Source of the DNA: Arthrobacter_H sp030452125 | GTDB taxonomy: Bacteria; Actinomycetota; Actinomycetes; Actinomycetales; Micrococcaceae | Length of the DNA: 64,000 bases | Assembly (NCBI GenBank): GCA_052379645.1 | Contig: JBQSYU010000003.1 | Direction: 5' to 3' (one strand) | Shown: piece after piece, positions 9,201 to 16,397 of the stretch | Layout: the number at the start of each line of letters is the position of its first letter | Position numbering within the stretch: the first letter of the stretch is position 1 | Position numbers and translations under genes: made by a program | Notes under the pieces: model-generated | What the model saw: the letters and a program-made list of their open reading frames with translations, nothing else | The model's database searches: none | What the model was told of the DNA's origin: nothing

Positions 9201-9859
9201 ATTCGGCACTGGGCTGGCTTTCCGAAGGGGCCGCCACCCTCCCGGGACGGTTGGGCTACTTCCTCCCTGATTCCTGGCGCATGCACCCGGCCCTGTGTGC
9301 GAAGGTCTCGGTCCTGAGCTATGCCGGGCGCCTGGCCTCGGCCCCGGCCGCCGCGCGGCGCCACCTCGAGGGGGTCGCCCCGGGAGTCGGCACCGTGCTG
9401 GTGGAGCACCACGGCAACGCGACCTCCAGCCTCGAGGAGGCCGAGGAGATCACCGCCCAGGTCGGCCGGCATCTGGGGCTGCGCTGGGACGACGGCGGAC
9501 GCAGTCCGGTCCGCGGGTTGGGGCCCAGGGACATCCTGGTCGTCGCCGCCTACAACGCCCAGGTCAACGTGATCCGCGAGGCCCTCGATGCCGCCGGGTA
9601 CGAGGACGTCCGGGTCGGCACCGTGGACAGGTTCCAGGGCCAGGAGGCCCCGGTGGTGCTGGTGTCCATGGCGGTCTCCGCCGCCGAGGAAACCCCACGC
9701 GGCATGGATTTCCTGCTCAACCGCAACCGGATCAACGTCGCCGTGTCGCGGGCACAATGGCGTACCGTCATCGTCCGTTCCCCCGAACTGACCAATTTCC
9801 TGCCCACCCGCCCCGAGGGGTTGGCCGAACTCGGGGCTTTCGTGGGGCTCTGCGGCTAA
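6206..9859 (+). CDS. TM0106-type RecB-like nuclease fused to an SF1 helicase
   Basis: A 1217-residue protein. The N-terminal ~330 residues resemble a RecB/PD-(D/E)XK nuclease: acidic residue and WDSKLARHA in FADFIVRGADGRYAVWDSK, followed by a CGTCDYC cysteine cluster near 231 that could hold a metal or Fe-S centre. Residues ~335-535 look like a DEDD RNase H-fold exonuclease (IFFDFEGDP, VYHYAPYEKSAL, YNEYDCLSTL). The C-terminal ~400 residues are an SF1/UvrD-like helicase: Walker A GPPGTGKTHVG near 848-858, Walker B LLVIDEAGQYS near 952-962, and motifs DRFQGQEAPVVLVS and NVAVSRAQ. Known as TM0106-family nuclease-helicases; the biological role is unsettled, probably DNA repair or defence. AAGGAG five bases upstream supports ATG 6206 over GTG 6200. 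Confidence 0.88.
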   Translation: MFLLDAVEATEPPPLVFSASDLVTASECEYQSLYKLDVKLGRREKPDFPEDAMASRAADLGDVHEQRVLEQLEHTHGPWDQASGTGVRRINKAPTMDRATLERLAADTTEALTLGADVVFQATFFDGEFLGFADFIVRGADGRYAVWDSKLARHARVTALLQLATYGDQLERLGFDPSPVATLVLGDLEHSDHPMPDLLPAYRELRTRFRRLTAEHRAAGTTVDWNRPGLRRCGTCDYCAEQVAAHDDLLLIGGMTAARRRTLMAEGITTMHQLAEQPAPAGEDPDSGLGRLREQARAQTGLMEFDGSASVGEHTVSYRVQPTHAIGELPAPSDGDIFFDFEGDPLWQDPETGTWGIEYLFGVIEHDTGTPVFRPFWAHSRAGEKRAFLDFLDYIQQRRQRWPDLHVYHYAPYEKSALRNLSVRHTAGEDTVDAWLRESLLVDLYDTVRHSVRISESSYSIKKLEPLYMGADGPRDGVTNAGASVVAYAIYAADREAGNTEAAASTLASISAYNEYDCLSTLRLRDWLLSLAADEPTPDPSPGTATGVLPGTGAPAPDAYEPSAEELRLQSYLELDADFSSLPDTDRPAARADHAAVAMVAAATGYHRREDKQFWWGHFDRLESPTEDWAETRGVFLVDSAEVLEDWTRPPRARTERRVLELTGTASDGTDLRPGTNWFRMYGPPVPSGADVPVDAEGHPVPAARGGIFDTALLSVEVSGHATVLTVAEKSSGRIPPYPQTPMALTPGRPIMTVSIRESLAELARQVGSTLVVPSPTSDPGEALPVITTPPKLPHHPGLDILRRSTPRLASLDGLPAVTVDDEGRGDHIGAITEAVADLDRSYLAVQGPPGTGKTHVGSHVIAALLDRGWKIGVVGQSHAVVENMLGAAISKAGVDPERVAKKPKDPLVPSPWSVTDDKKFAALLESEGGALIGGTAWTMTGKQVPAGCLDLLVIDEAGQYSLANTLAVARAADRLLLLGDPRQLPQVTQGTHPEPVDDSALGWLSEGAATLPGRLGYFLPDSWRMHPALCAKVSVLSYAGRLASAPAAARRHLEGVAPGVGTVLVEHHGNATSSLEEAEEITAQVGRHLGLRWDDGGRSPVRGLGPRDILVVAAYNAQVNVIREALDAAGYEDVRVGTVDRFQGQEAPVVLVSMAVSAAEETPRGMDFLLNRNRINVAVSRAQWRTVIVRSPELTNFLPTRPEGLAELGAFVGLCG

Positions 9860-9919
9860 AGCAGCAAGGCTGGTGCCTCACCGTGCCAGCCGCCCCGATG
9901 CCGGGCAGGTCCTGCGGGC

Positions 9920-10423
9920 TCAGCCGTCGTGCTCGAACTCGCCCCGCATCGTGTTCAGCGTGCGACGGATGTTCTTGCGCTGGAACTCCGCGAAAAGCTG
10001 GCCGCCGGTGACGGCGCGGTCAAAGGCCCCGGCAAGCCAGTCCGGCCATTTAGACCTCCCATCGGTCCAGGTCTCGGTGACCCGGGTGCCCCCGTCAACG
10101 TCGTCGAGGTCGTAGGCCCAACTGGCGATCCTGCCGCGGAGCATCGGCCGACGGACACCGATCCTGCCCACGTCGAAGGCGAAACGTCGCCCCGGGTCCG
10201 ACGCCGTGACGACGCACCGGGTGATCCACCGGGCCCGCCCCCGACGATTGGTCCCCTCGAAGATCTCTCCCACCTGCAGCGGGCGGCCCACGGCGGGGGT
10301 CGTGGCCCCGGTGTTTTCCGGGCTCCAGCGGGGCATCTGGGCGGGGTCGGCGAGCTGGGTCCAGATCGTCTCGGCGTCGACCTTGATGTCGACGCTGTCG
10401 CTGACCTGCATGGTGCGCTTCAT
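9920..10423 (-). CDS. SRPBCC family protein (polyketide cyclase/dehydrase-like)
   Basis: A 167-residue protein with the helix-grip pattern of SRPBCC/START-like proteins: VSDSVDIKVDAETIWTQLAD at the start, DPAQMPRWSPENTG, then the central sheet (FEGTNRRGRARWITRCVV, FAFDVGRI) and a long C-terminal helix (WLAGAFDRAVTGGQLFAEF). Such proteins bind hydrophobic ligands or catalyse cyclisations; no specific function can be given. GGGAGGA stands 7 bases upstream of the ATG. The gene converges with the nuclease-helicase; the 60 bases between hold only a weak hairpin. Confidence 0.8.
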   Translation of the reverse strand: MKRTMQVSDSVDIKVDAETIWTQLADPAQMPRWSPENTGATTPAVGRPLQVGEIFEGTNRRGRARWITRCVVTASDPGRRFAFDVGRIGVRRPMLRGRIASWAYDLDDVDGGTRVTETWTDGRSKWPDWLAGAFDRAVTGGQLFAEFQRKNIRRTLNTMRGEFEHDG

Positions 10424-10529
10424 TCGGGTCCTCCCGTTCGTTGGCCCGGCCGCTGAACATCAACCGTGTTCGGAGCGTACCTCCTCGCGTCGGCGCCGCG
10501 AATTGGACGAAACCGCGACCGGCCCCTGC

Positions 10530-10535
10530 TAGCGT
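10530..10535 (+). promoter_or_regulatory. -10 element for a leaderless DapA-family mRNA
   Basis: TAGCGT, 6 bases before the ATG at 10542, with no ribosome-binding site between. Same geometry as the other leaderless candidates in this window. Confidence 0.5.
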
Positions 10536-10541
10536 GTGGCC

Positions 10542-11444
10542 ATGAGTGCATTCCACGGTCTCGTTGCCTATCCCGTCACCCCCTTCGACGACTCCGGGGC
10601 GATCGATCATCCGGCCCTGCGCCGTCATCTATCCACGCTGGCGGTTTCGGGGGTCGATTCCATCGTCGTGCTGGGCTCCTCCGGTAGTTTCGCCTACCTC
10701 GACGCCGCCGAACGCGCCGCGGTGATCACCACCGCCGTCGAGACCGTCCGCGAGGTCAATCCAGCACTGCCCGTCCATGCAGGGGTCAGCGCCGTATCCA
10801 CCGCCGAACTGATGCGCCACGTCGAGGCGGCCGTGGCGGCAGGAGTCGACGGGCTGCTGCTTTCCACCGTGTCCTATGTGCCCCTGAACGACGACGAGGT
10901 CGCCACCCAGTGCCGGCTGGTTGCCGCCGCCTCGGATCTGCCCATCTGCCTGTATTCCAACCCGGCGACCACCAACTTCTCCTTCTCCCTGGACCTCATC
11001 GCCGAGCTGGCCACCGAGCCGACGATCGTGGCGATCAAGGAAACGGCCGCCGATCTGGCGACCTTCATCGAACGCCACGAGGCCTTGGCCTCCCGCGTCC
11101 ACCCCGGTTTCAGCCACGGCATGAGCGGGGACGCGTTGATCGCCGAGGCGGGCTTCGCCGCCGACGCCTGGCATTCCGGACCGGCTTCCGTGCTGCCGGC
11201 CCACTTCGGGGCGCTGCGGGCCGCCCTGGTCGACGGGGACATCGTCGAAGCGAACCGGCTGCAGGAGGAACTCACCCCGTTGATGCGCGAATTCAATGCG
11301 TTGCGCAAACTCAGCAACCTCCACGCCCTGGCCCGTGCGGCAGGCATCGATTCCGGGGAACCACGCCGCCCGCTGCTCCCCCTGCCCGGCAGCAGCCAGC
11401 GGGACCTGGCCCGGCTGCTCGGGGAGCTGTCCGAACCGCTGTAG
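10542..11444 (+). CDS. Dihydrodipicolinate synthase family aldolase/lyase
   Basis: A 300-residue (beta/alpha)8 enzyme of the DapA/NanA family. The Schiff-base lysine is in IVAIKET near residue 165, and the family tyrosine is in LYSNPATTNF near 137. The pyruvate-carboxylate loop, GTTGE in true DapA, is GSSGSF here (near 46-51), so it is probably not the lysine-pathway enzyme but one of the catabolic lyases acting on sugar-acid or related 2-oxo acids. The real substrate is unknown. The aldo/keto reductase gene follows 67 bases later on the same strand and could share the pathway. Confidence 0.85.
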   Translation: MSAFHGLVAYPVTPFDDSGAIDHPALRRHLSTLAVSGVDSIVVLGSSGSFAYLDAAERAAVITTAVETVREVNPALPVHAGVSAVSTAELMRHVEAAVAAGVDGLLLSTVSYVPLNDDEVATQCRLVAAASDLPICLYSNPATTNFSFSLDLIAELATEPTIVAIKETAADLATFIERHEALASRVHPGFSHGMSGDALIAEAGFAADAWHSGPASVLPAHFGALRAALVDGDIVEANRLQEELTPLMREFNALRKLSNLHALARAAGIDSGEPRRPLLPLPGSSQRDLARLLGELSEPL

Positions 11445-11517
11445 CGATCCGGCACCGCCCCTGTGCACCAAGGGTTCGAACTCCCGGGTAACTCGTGCTA
11501 GACAAGGGGGCATGAAA

Positions 11518-12519
11518 ATGCGCAATTTGGCGGGTTCCCCGGTGAACCCGCTGGGGCTGGGGTGCATGAACCTCAGCCACGGGTATTCGAACTTCCCGAG
11601 CTACGCCGACGGCGCCAGGCTCCTGCGTCACGCCCTCGATGCGGGGGTGGACCATTTCGACACGGCCACCCTGTACGGCAGGGGGTGCAACGAGGAACTC
11701 GTCGGCGCCGCCTTGGGAAAACGCCGTGACGACTACTTCCTGGCCAGCAAGTGCGGGTTGGAGATCATGGCTCCGGGAGAACGCGGACGCATCGACGGCC
11801 GACCCGAAACCATCAGGGCCCAAGCCGAGGCCTCGTTGGACCGGCTGGGCACCGATTTCATCGACCTCTACTACCTGCACCGCCTGGACCCGAACGTGCC
11901 GGTGGAGGAAAGCGTCGGCGCCCTGGCCGACCTCGTGGCCGAAGGGGCCATCGGGGCCATCGGCCTGTCGGAGGTCTCCACGGCCACCCTCTACCGGGCG
12001 GCAACCGAACATCCGATCGCCGCCGTGCAGAACGAATACTCGCTGGCCACCCGGAACTCCGAACTGGGCGTGCTGGATGCCTGCCGCGAGCTGGGTACCT
12101 CGTTCGTGGCCTTCAGCCCGCTCTCCCGGGGCTTCCTGGCCGGCACGCTACTCGATCCCTCCCAACTCCCGGAGCAGGACCTGCGCCACGTGTTGCCGCG
12201 TTTCACCGCCGAGAACTATCCGGCCAACCTTCAACTGCTCGATTCCTTCCGCCGGGTCGCCGAACGGCTGGGCCTCACCTGCTCCCAGCTGGCGCTGGCC
12301 TGGATCCTGGCCCAGGGCGATCACGTCCATGCCATCCCCGGCACCACCAGCACCGGGCACCTCGACGAGAATCTGGACGCCGGTTCCGTCGCCCTCGATG
12401 AGGCCACGGCCGCCGAGGTCGGGACGATCATCAACTCGCAGACCATCCACGGCGCCCGGTACAACCCCGGTCAACAGCGGACCATCGACACCGAGGAGTT
12501 CACCGCCGCGCAGGCCTGA
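11518..12519 (+). CDS. Aldo/keto reductase
   Basis: A 333-residue NADPH-dependent TIM-barrel oxidoreductase. The catalytic set is visible: Asp in DTATLYG (about 46-52, with Tyr), Lys in ASKCGLE (near 77) and His in YLHRLDPN (near 120). The cofactor-binding end shows AIPGTTSTGHLDENL. It resembles the YajO/IolS-like subfamily of perakine-reductase type; the substrate is unknown. Start choice: ATG 11518 has an AAGGGGG ribosome-binding site at a good distance; an in-frame ATG at 11512 (two extra residues, MK) has TAGACA 7 bases upstream and could be a leaderless start. Confidence 0.87.
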   Translation: MRNLAGSPVNPLGLGCMNLSHGYSNFPSYADGARLLRHALDAGVDHFDTATLYGRGCNEELVGAALGKRRDDYFLASKCGLEIMAPGERGRIDGRPETIRAQAEASLDRLGTDFIDLYYLHRLDPNVPVEESVGALADLVAEGAIGAIGLSEVSTATLYRAATEHPIAAVQNEYSLATRNSELGVLDACRELGTSFVAFSPLSRGFLAGTLLDPSQLPEQDLRHVLPRFTAENYPANLQLLDSFRRVAERLGLTCSQLALAWILAQGDHVHAIPGTTSTGHLDENLDAGSVALDEATAAEVGTIINSQTIHGARYNPGQQRTIDTEEFTAAQA

Positions 12520-12525
12520 GCCGAC

Positions 12526-13872
12526 CTATTCCTCGTCCTTCGGGGCGTGCCGGCTCCGGGCCGGGTCGATGACCTCCTCCACGTCGAAGAACTTCTCCAG
12601 GACGTGGTGCTTGCCCTTCAGCGCCGCGTTCATGCTCAACCCGTCCACGTTGATGCGGGCCTGGCGCACATAGTCGTCGGTGAGCTGCATCCAGGCGGGG
12701 GTCGAGGCGTCGATGCCGAAGTAGAAATCGAAGCCCGCCTTCTTGAACAGCTCGTACTTCGCCCCGGAATACGCGGCGATGCCCGACATGTCGGCGCCGA
12801 ACGGGAAGATCAGCAGGTCGGTGTCCCCCAGGATGGGGCTGACTTCCTGGTCCCATTTCCTCGTGTCGGCCTTCAGCCGCGCCATCGTCGAATTCGTGAC
12901 GTTGGAGTGGCCCCAGGTATGGGAGGCGAAGACCCAGCCCTCGTCCTTCAGGGCCCCGGCGACCTTCTTCGCCTTCCTGGTCTGTGCCTTCACGTCGACC
13001 TCCGGGTCATCCCCGTATTCGATCTCGCTGGTGCGGTAGCCCAGCACCCCGTTGTAGCCGGTCAGTCCGAGGATGCCCTTGCTGCCGTGGTAGGAGAAAT
13101 CGGGGTGCTCACGGACGAATGCGTCCACGACCGTGGGCAGGTCGTAGTCCCCATGGACCGTCGTGCCGGAGGGGTCCTGGTAGGTGTTGGTGATGTTCCC
13201 GTCGTCGTCCAGGGTCAGATTCGTGGCGAAGCCGTCGCCGTCCATGTATTCGTAATAGCTGACGTCGTCCTCGGAGAGGACCAGCGGCTTCTTGCCCTGC
13301 GGCAACTTGATCGGCCGGTATTCCATCTCCCCGTCGGCGTTTTCGCGGGCGATGTCGTGCGGGTTGACCAGCACATAGCCCTTGTCGTACACGGAGGCGA
13401 GGATGGCCTTGAATTCCTTGACCGTGACCATGTAGTCGGCATATCCCTGCGCACTGGGTCCGGGGGCGAAGGCCCGCTTCGGGTCAACGATCAGCGAGTG
13501 GAAGAACAGGTGGGAGATCTTCGAGTTGTCCTCCCAGGTCACCGCCTTCTTCTGCTGCGCGGTGATCTTGTCGATGAGATCGGACACGTCCCCGCCCTCG
13601 AGATCCTCGAGCTGTTCCAGGGCGGTGGAGTAGTCGTAGTGCGCCGCCGCCGTCCTGGCCTCATCGATCGCGGCCTCGCGCTGGTCCGCTGCCGAGGGCC
13701 CCTCGGATCCGCCGTCTGGTGCCAGGCCCGGCCCGGAGGCCCAGGCGCCCCCTCCGGGAGGCCCTTCCTGGCCACCGGATTCCGCGGCGCAGCCCGACAG
13801 GCCCAGGGAAACGGCCAGGGCGGAGGACAGAAGCAGGGCACCGGTGGAGCGTGTTCTCCTGGCGGAGGACAT
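12526..13872 (-). CDS. Lipoprotein polysaccharide deacetylase family protein
   Basis: A 448-residue exported protein. The N-terminus is a lipoprotein signal (basic MSSARRTRS, hydrophobic core, lipobox LSGC with Cys28), followed by a Gly/Pro linker. The NodB-like deacetylase core shows the metal/catalytic Asp pair in LSEDDVSYYEY (near 201) and the H-x-x-x-H motif in SHTWGHSN (near 316-321), then a late FPFG block. It would remove acetyl groups from a cell-wall or capsule polysaccharide outside the cell. The ~120 residues before the DD motif are unlike short deacetylases. GAGG precedes ATG 13872; a longer in-frame start at 13932 would mask the signal peptide. It faces away from the SMC operon. 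Confidence 0.85.
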   Translation of the reverse strand: MSSARRTRSTGALLLSSALAVSLGLSGCAAESGGQEGPPGGGAWASGPGLAPDGGSEGPSAADQREAAIDEARTAAAHYDYSTALEQLEDLEGGDVSDLIDKITAQQKKAVTWEDNSKISHLFFHSLIVDPKRAFAPGPSAQGYADYMVTVKEFKAILASVYDKGYVLVNPHDIARENADGEMEYRPIKLPQGKKPLVLSEDDVSYYEYMDGDGFATNLTLDDDGNITNTYQDPSGTTVHGDYDLPTVVDAFVREHPDFSYHGSKGILGLTGYNGVLGYRTSEIEYGDDPEVDVKAQTRKAKKVAGALKDEGWVFASHTWGHSNVTNSTMARLKADTRKWDQEVSPILGDTDLLIFPFGADMSGIAAYSGAKYELFKKAGFDFYFGIDASTPAWMQLTDDYVRQARINVDGLSMNAALKGKHHVLEKFFDVEEVIDPARSRHAPKDEE

Positions 13873-14112
13873 TATTGCTACCTCTTTCAGCACGTCGAGC
13901 GGACGAAGGCCGGCGGGGGTGCGATCAAACATCCGCTGTCTTCCACGCTAGCCCCGACCTTTGATCCGGACGCACGCGACACGTCGGTTGTGGCCTAGAA
14001 TGACCATCCGGCCCTCGACGGTGCGAACGCCGTTCGTCGCGCTGCCGCGGCTTCCTTTTCGACCATCACCCGTCCATCGTCGTCCCCCACCGTGTGGGGC
14101 GGAAAGTAGCAG

Positions 14113-15570
14113 ATGCCTTCAATCGAACCCGCCGTTGCGACGTGGGCCGACCAGCAGGAATTCAGGTCCTCCCCCGCCTGGAAGCTGCTCTCGGCGACGC
14201 CGTGGACGGTCGCGTTCCTGCGGGCCGAGTTCACCCAGGCCCGTCCCCGCGTGGGGTTGGAGGCGTTCCATGCCTCGTTGCAGGCCTTCCTGCGGCATCT
14301 CCGCTCCGCCGGGACACCGCTCAACGACGCCTGGCAGGCCCAGCAGTACGCCGATTCCTGGGTGCGGGCCGGATATCTGGCGCGGCCGCTGATCGATGGC
14401 TCCTTCGTCTACGAGCCGACCGCCCATACCGCCCGGGTGCTGACCTTCCTCGAAGGCTTCTCCGGCTCGGGGACCAATTTGAACTCCTCGCGCTTGAACA
14501 CCCTGCTGACCAGCATCGAGTCCCTGGCCCATGAAACCGATCCCGACCCCGAGGCGCGGATCCGCCAGCTCGAAGCCGAGATCGCCGAACGCACCGAACG
14601 GGTCCGGGCCCTGCGTTCCGGGGCCGCCCCGGCCGTGTTGCCGGCCGACGGGGCCATGGCCGCGGCACGCAGCATCCTGGATCTGGCGGCGAACCTGCCG
14701 GCCGACTTCAAGCGCATGCGCGACGGTGTACGGCATATGCTCCACCAGGTCAGACGGGAGATCATGGAAGGCTCGGTGGCCAAGGGCGTGGCCGTCGGCC
14801 GGGTCTTGGAAGGTGATAGGCAACTGCGCAGCACCGCCGAAGGCGAGACGTTCCGGGGGTTCACCGAGTTCCTCAACGATCCGACCCGGCAACACCGCTT
14901 CCGCCAGGCCATCAACGAAGTACTCGAACGTGATTTCGTCGATGGCCTCAACGCCCAGGAACGCCATACCCTGGCCACCTTGCTGCGTGAGCTGCGCCGC
15001 CAGGCCGCCGAAGTGCATTCGAGCTATGGCAAGCTCTCGGAATCCCTGCACGCCTTCGTCCAGTCCGACGAATTCCGCGATTCGGTCCTGCTGCGCCGGA
15101 CGGTGCGTAGCGCCGAACTGGCGGTCGCCGGTTCCGAGGCACTCGGCCCCCGGACCCCGGTCACTGCGGTGAAGCTGTACGCCCCGGCCTTCTCGACCCT
15201 GTCGGGCCTGGGGATCTTCGACCCCCAGGAGCATGTGGCCCCACCGAAGCTCGCCGAACCGCCGGCGATGAGCAGCGCCGACATCCGACGCACCCCCAGC
15301 ACCCCGAAGGCCGATGCCGACCGGCTCGACACGGCCATCGCCACCGCGGTGGACTCCGCCGCGGGCCCCCTCACCCTCGGTTCCGTGTTCGCCGGGCTCG
15401 AGACCAGGGACCACCATGTGAACACCATCCGCTACCTCATCGAGGCCGCCCGCACCGCCGGACGGGACGTGGACACCACCAGATTCGAGTCGATCACCTT
15501 CAGCCAGGTCGACGGCTCCGAACGCACCGCCTACCTGCCCGTGATCACCTTCGCGAAGGACACCGAATGA
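14113..15570 (+). CDS. jetA: DUF3375 protein, Wadjet JetA / MksF-like kleisin
   Basis: A 485-residue protein recognised as DUF3375 by its length, its N-terminal helical region (LLSATPWTVAFLRAEF, FLRHLRSAGTPLNDAWQAQQYADSWVRAGYL split across 60-90) and above all by its position: overlapping upstream of a DUF4194-type gene and a large SMC-like ATPase, the jetA-jetB-jetC order of Wadjet defence/plasmid-restriction systems. JetA is the kleisin that bridges the SMC heads. The region 160-300 is rich in heptad-like Leu/Arg/Glu. The next gene starts inside the stop (ATGA), so translation is coupled. GGAAAG precedes the ATG. The 240 bases upstream hold TAGAAT at 13996-14001 as a possible -10. Confidence 0.85.
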   Translation: MPSIEPAVATWADQQEFRSSPAWKLLSATPWTVAFLRAEFTQARPRVGLEAFHASLQAFLRHLRSAGTPLNDAWQAQQYADSWVRAGYLARPLIDGSFVYEPTAHTARVLTFLEGFSGSGTNLNSSRLNTLLTSIESLAHETDPDPEARIRQLEAEIAERTERVRALRSGAAPAVLPADGAMAAARSILDLAANLPADFKRMRDGVRHMLHQVRREIMEGSVAKGVAVGRVLEGDRQLRSTAEGETFRGFTEFLNDPTRQHRFRQAINEVLERDFVDGLNAQERHTLATLLRELRRQAAEVHSSYGKLSESLHAFVQSDEFRDSVLLRRTVRSAELAVAGSEALGPRTPVTAVKLYAPAFSTLSGLGIFDPQEHVAPPKLAEPPAMSSADIRRTPSTPKADADRLDTAIATAVDSAAGPLTLGSVFAGLETRDHHVNTIRYLIEAARTAGRDVDTTRFESITFSQVDGSERTAYLPVITFAKDTE

Positions 15571-16397
15571 GCCACCCGGACCCCGAATCCCCCGCCCTCG
15601 CCCCCCACGGTGCCTCCGGGGACGACGACCAGACCCCGGACACCGCGACCCCCTCGGGCCGCCGGGCCGAGGGAGAGCTCTTCGACGGGGACACCGGCAG
15701 ATTCGAGTTGGCGCTGCGCCAGGCGCTGATCCGCTTGCTGCGCGGCCCCTACCTGGACGGGAGCGCCGATGCGCGGCTGTGGCAACTGGTACTGGACCGA
15801 CGCCGGGAAATCTCCGCCTTCGTCGCCGAGCTGTTCCTGAAGCTGCAGATCGATCCCGAACGGAAGATCGCCCTGCTCGTACCGGTGCCGACCCAGACCG
15901 TCCACACCACCGCGATCGTGCCCCGCAAGCCGCTGCGCCGCGAGGAGACCCTGTTGGCGCTGCGGTTGCGGCTGCTGCTGGACCGTCATGCCGGCACCGG
16001 AACCGATCCGGTGATCTCCCGCGCAGGGGCCCGGGAGCTCCTCGAGGAGCATCGCCATCCCGGGGCCCTGGACGATAAGCGGCTCGAGGACCTCACCGAT
16101 TCCTCCTTGGCCCGGCTAGCTGCCCTGAAGCTGATCCTGCCCACCGAACTCGACCAGGAATACCGGGTCTCCGGGGCCCTGGCGCTGGCCCTGCCCTTCG
16201 ATTCGATCGACGAGATCCCCGCCTATCTGCAGTCCCTGGACCGGGCCGCCGACGAGGGGATGGAGCCGACGCTGGAACTGGATTCCGACGTCGTCCCCGA
16301 CGACCCGGATGATGGTGCCGAGGACGACGCCGGGGAGCCGGACGATTCCGAAGATGACCCCGAGACCACCACGAACACCGAAGAGGCGGCCCAGTGA
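15567..16397 (+). CDS. jetB: DUF4194 protein, Wadjet JetB / MksE-like KITE subunit
   Basis: A 276-residue protein with the core expected for MksE/JetB winged-helix (KITE) subunits at about 45-225 (LALRQALIRLLRGPYLDG, RREISAFVAELFLKLQID, REETLLALRLRLLLD). The last ~50 residues are a very acidic, probably disordered tail (runs of Asp/Glu/Pro). KITE subunits bind the kleisin and help the SMC complex engage DNA. It overlaps jetA by 4 bases (ATGA) and jetC by 4 bases (GTGA), so all three proteins should be made in step. Confidence 0.83.
   Translation: MSHPDPESPALAPHGASGDDDQTPDTATPSGRRAEGELFDGDTGRFELALRQALIRLLRGPYLDGSADARLWQLVLDRRREISAFVAELFLKLQIDPERKIALLVPVPTQTVHTTAIVPRKPLRREETLLALRLRLLLDRHAGTGTDPVISRAGARELLEEHRHPGALDDKRLEDLTDSSLARLAALKLILPTELDQEYRVSGALALALPFDSIDEIPAYLQSLDRAADEGMEPTLELDSDVVPDDPDDGAEDDAGEPDDSEDDPETTTNTEEAAQ

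Noticed and set aside
9868..9891. Terminator between the nuclease-helicase and SRPBCC genes
   Set aside because: GGCTGG/CCAGCC gives only six firm pairs around a 12-base loop and no U-tract; too weak to list.
12526..13872. Possible missing jetD upstream of jetA
   Set aside because: The gene is on the opposite strand and has a lipoprotein signal and deacetylase motifs, not a toprim/DUF2220 nuclease.
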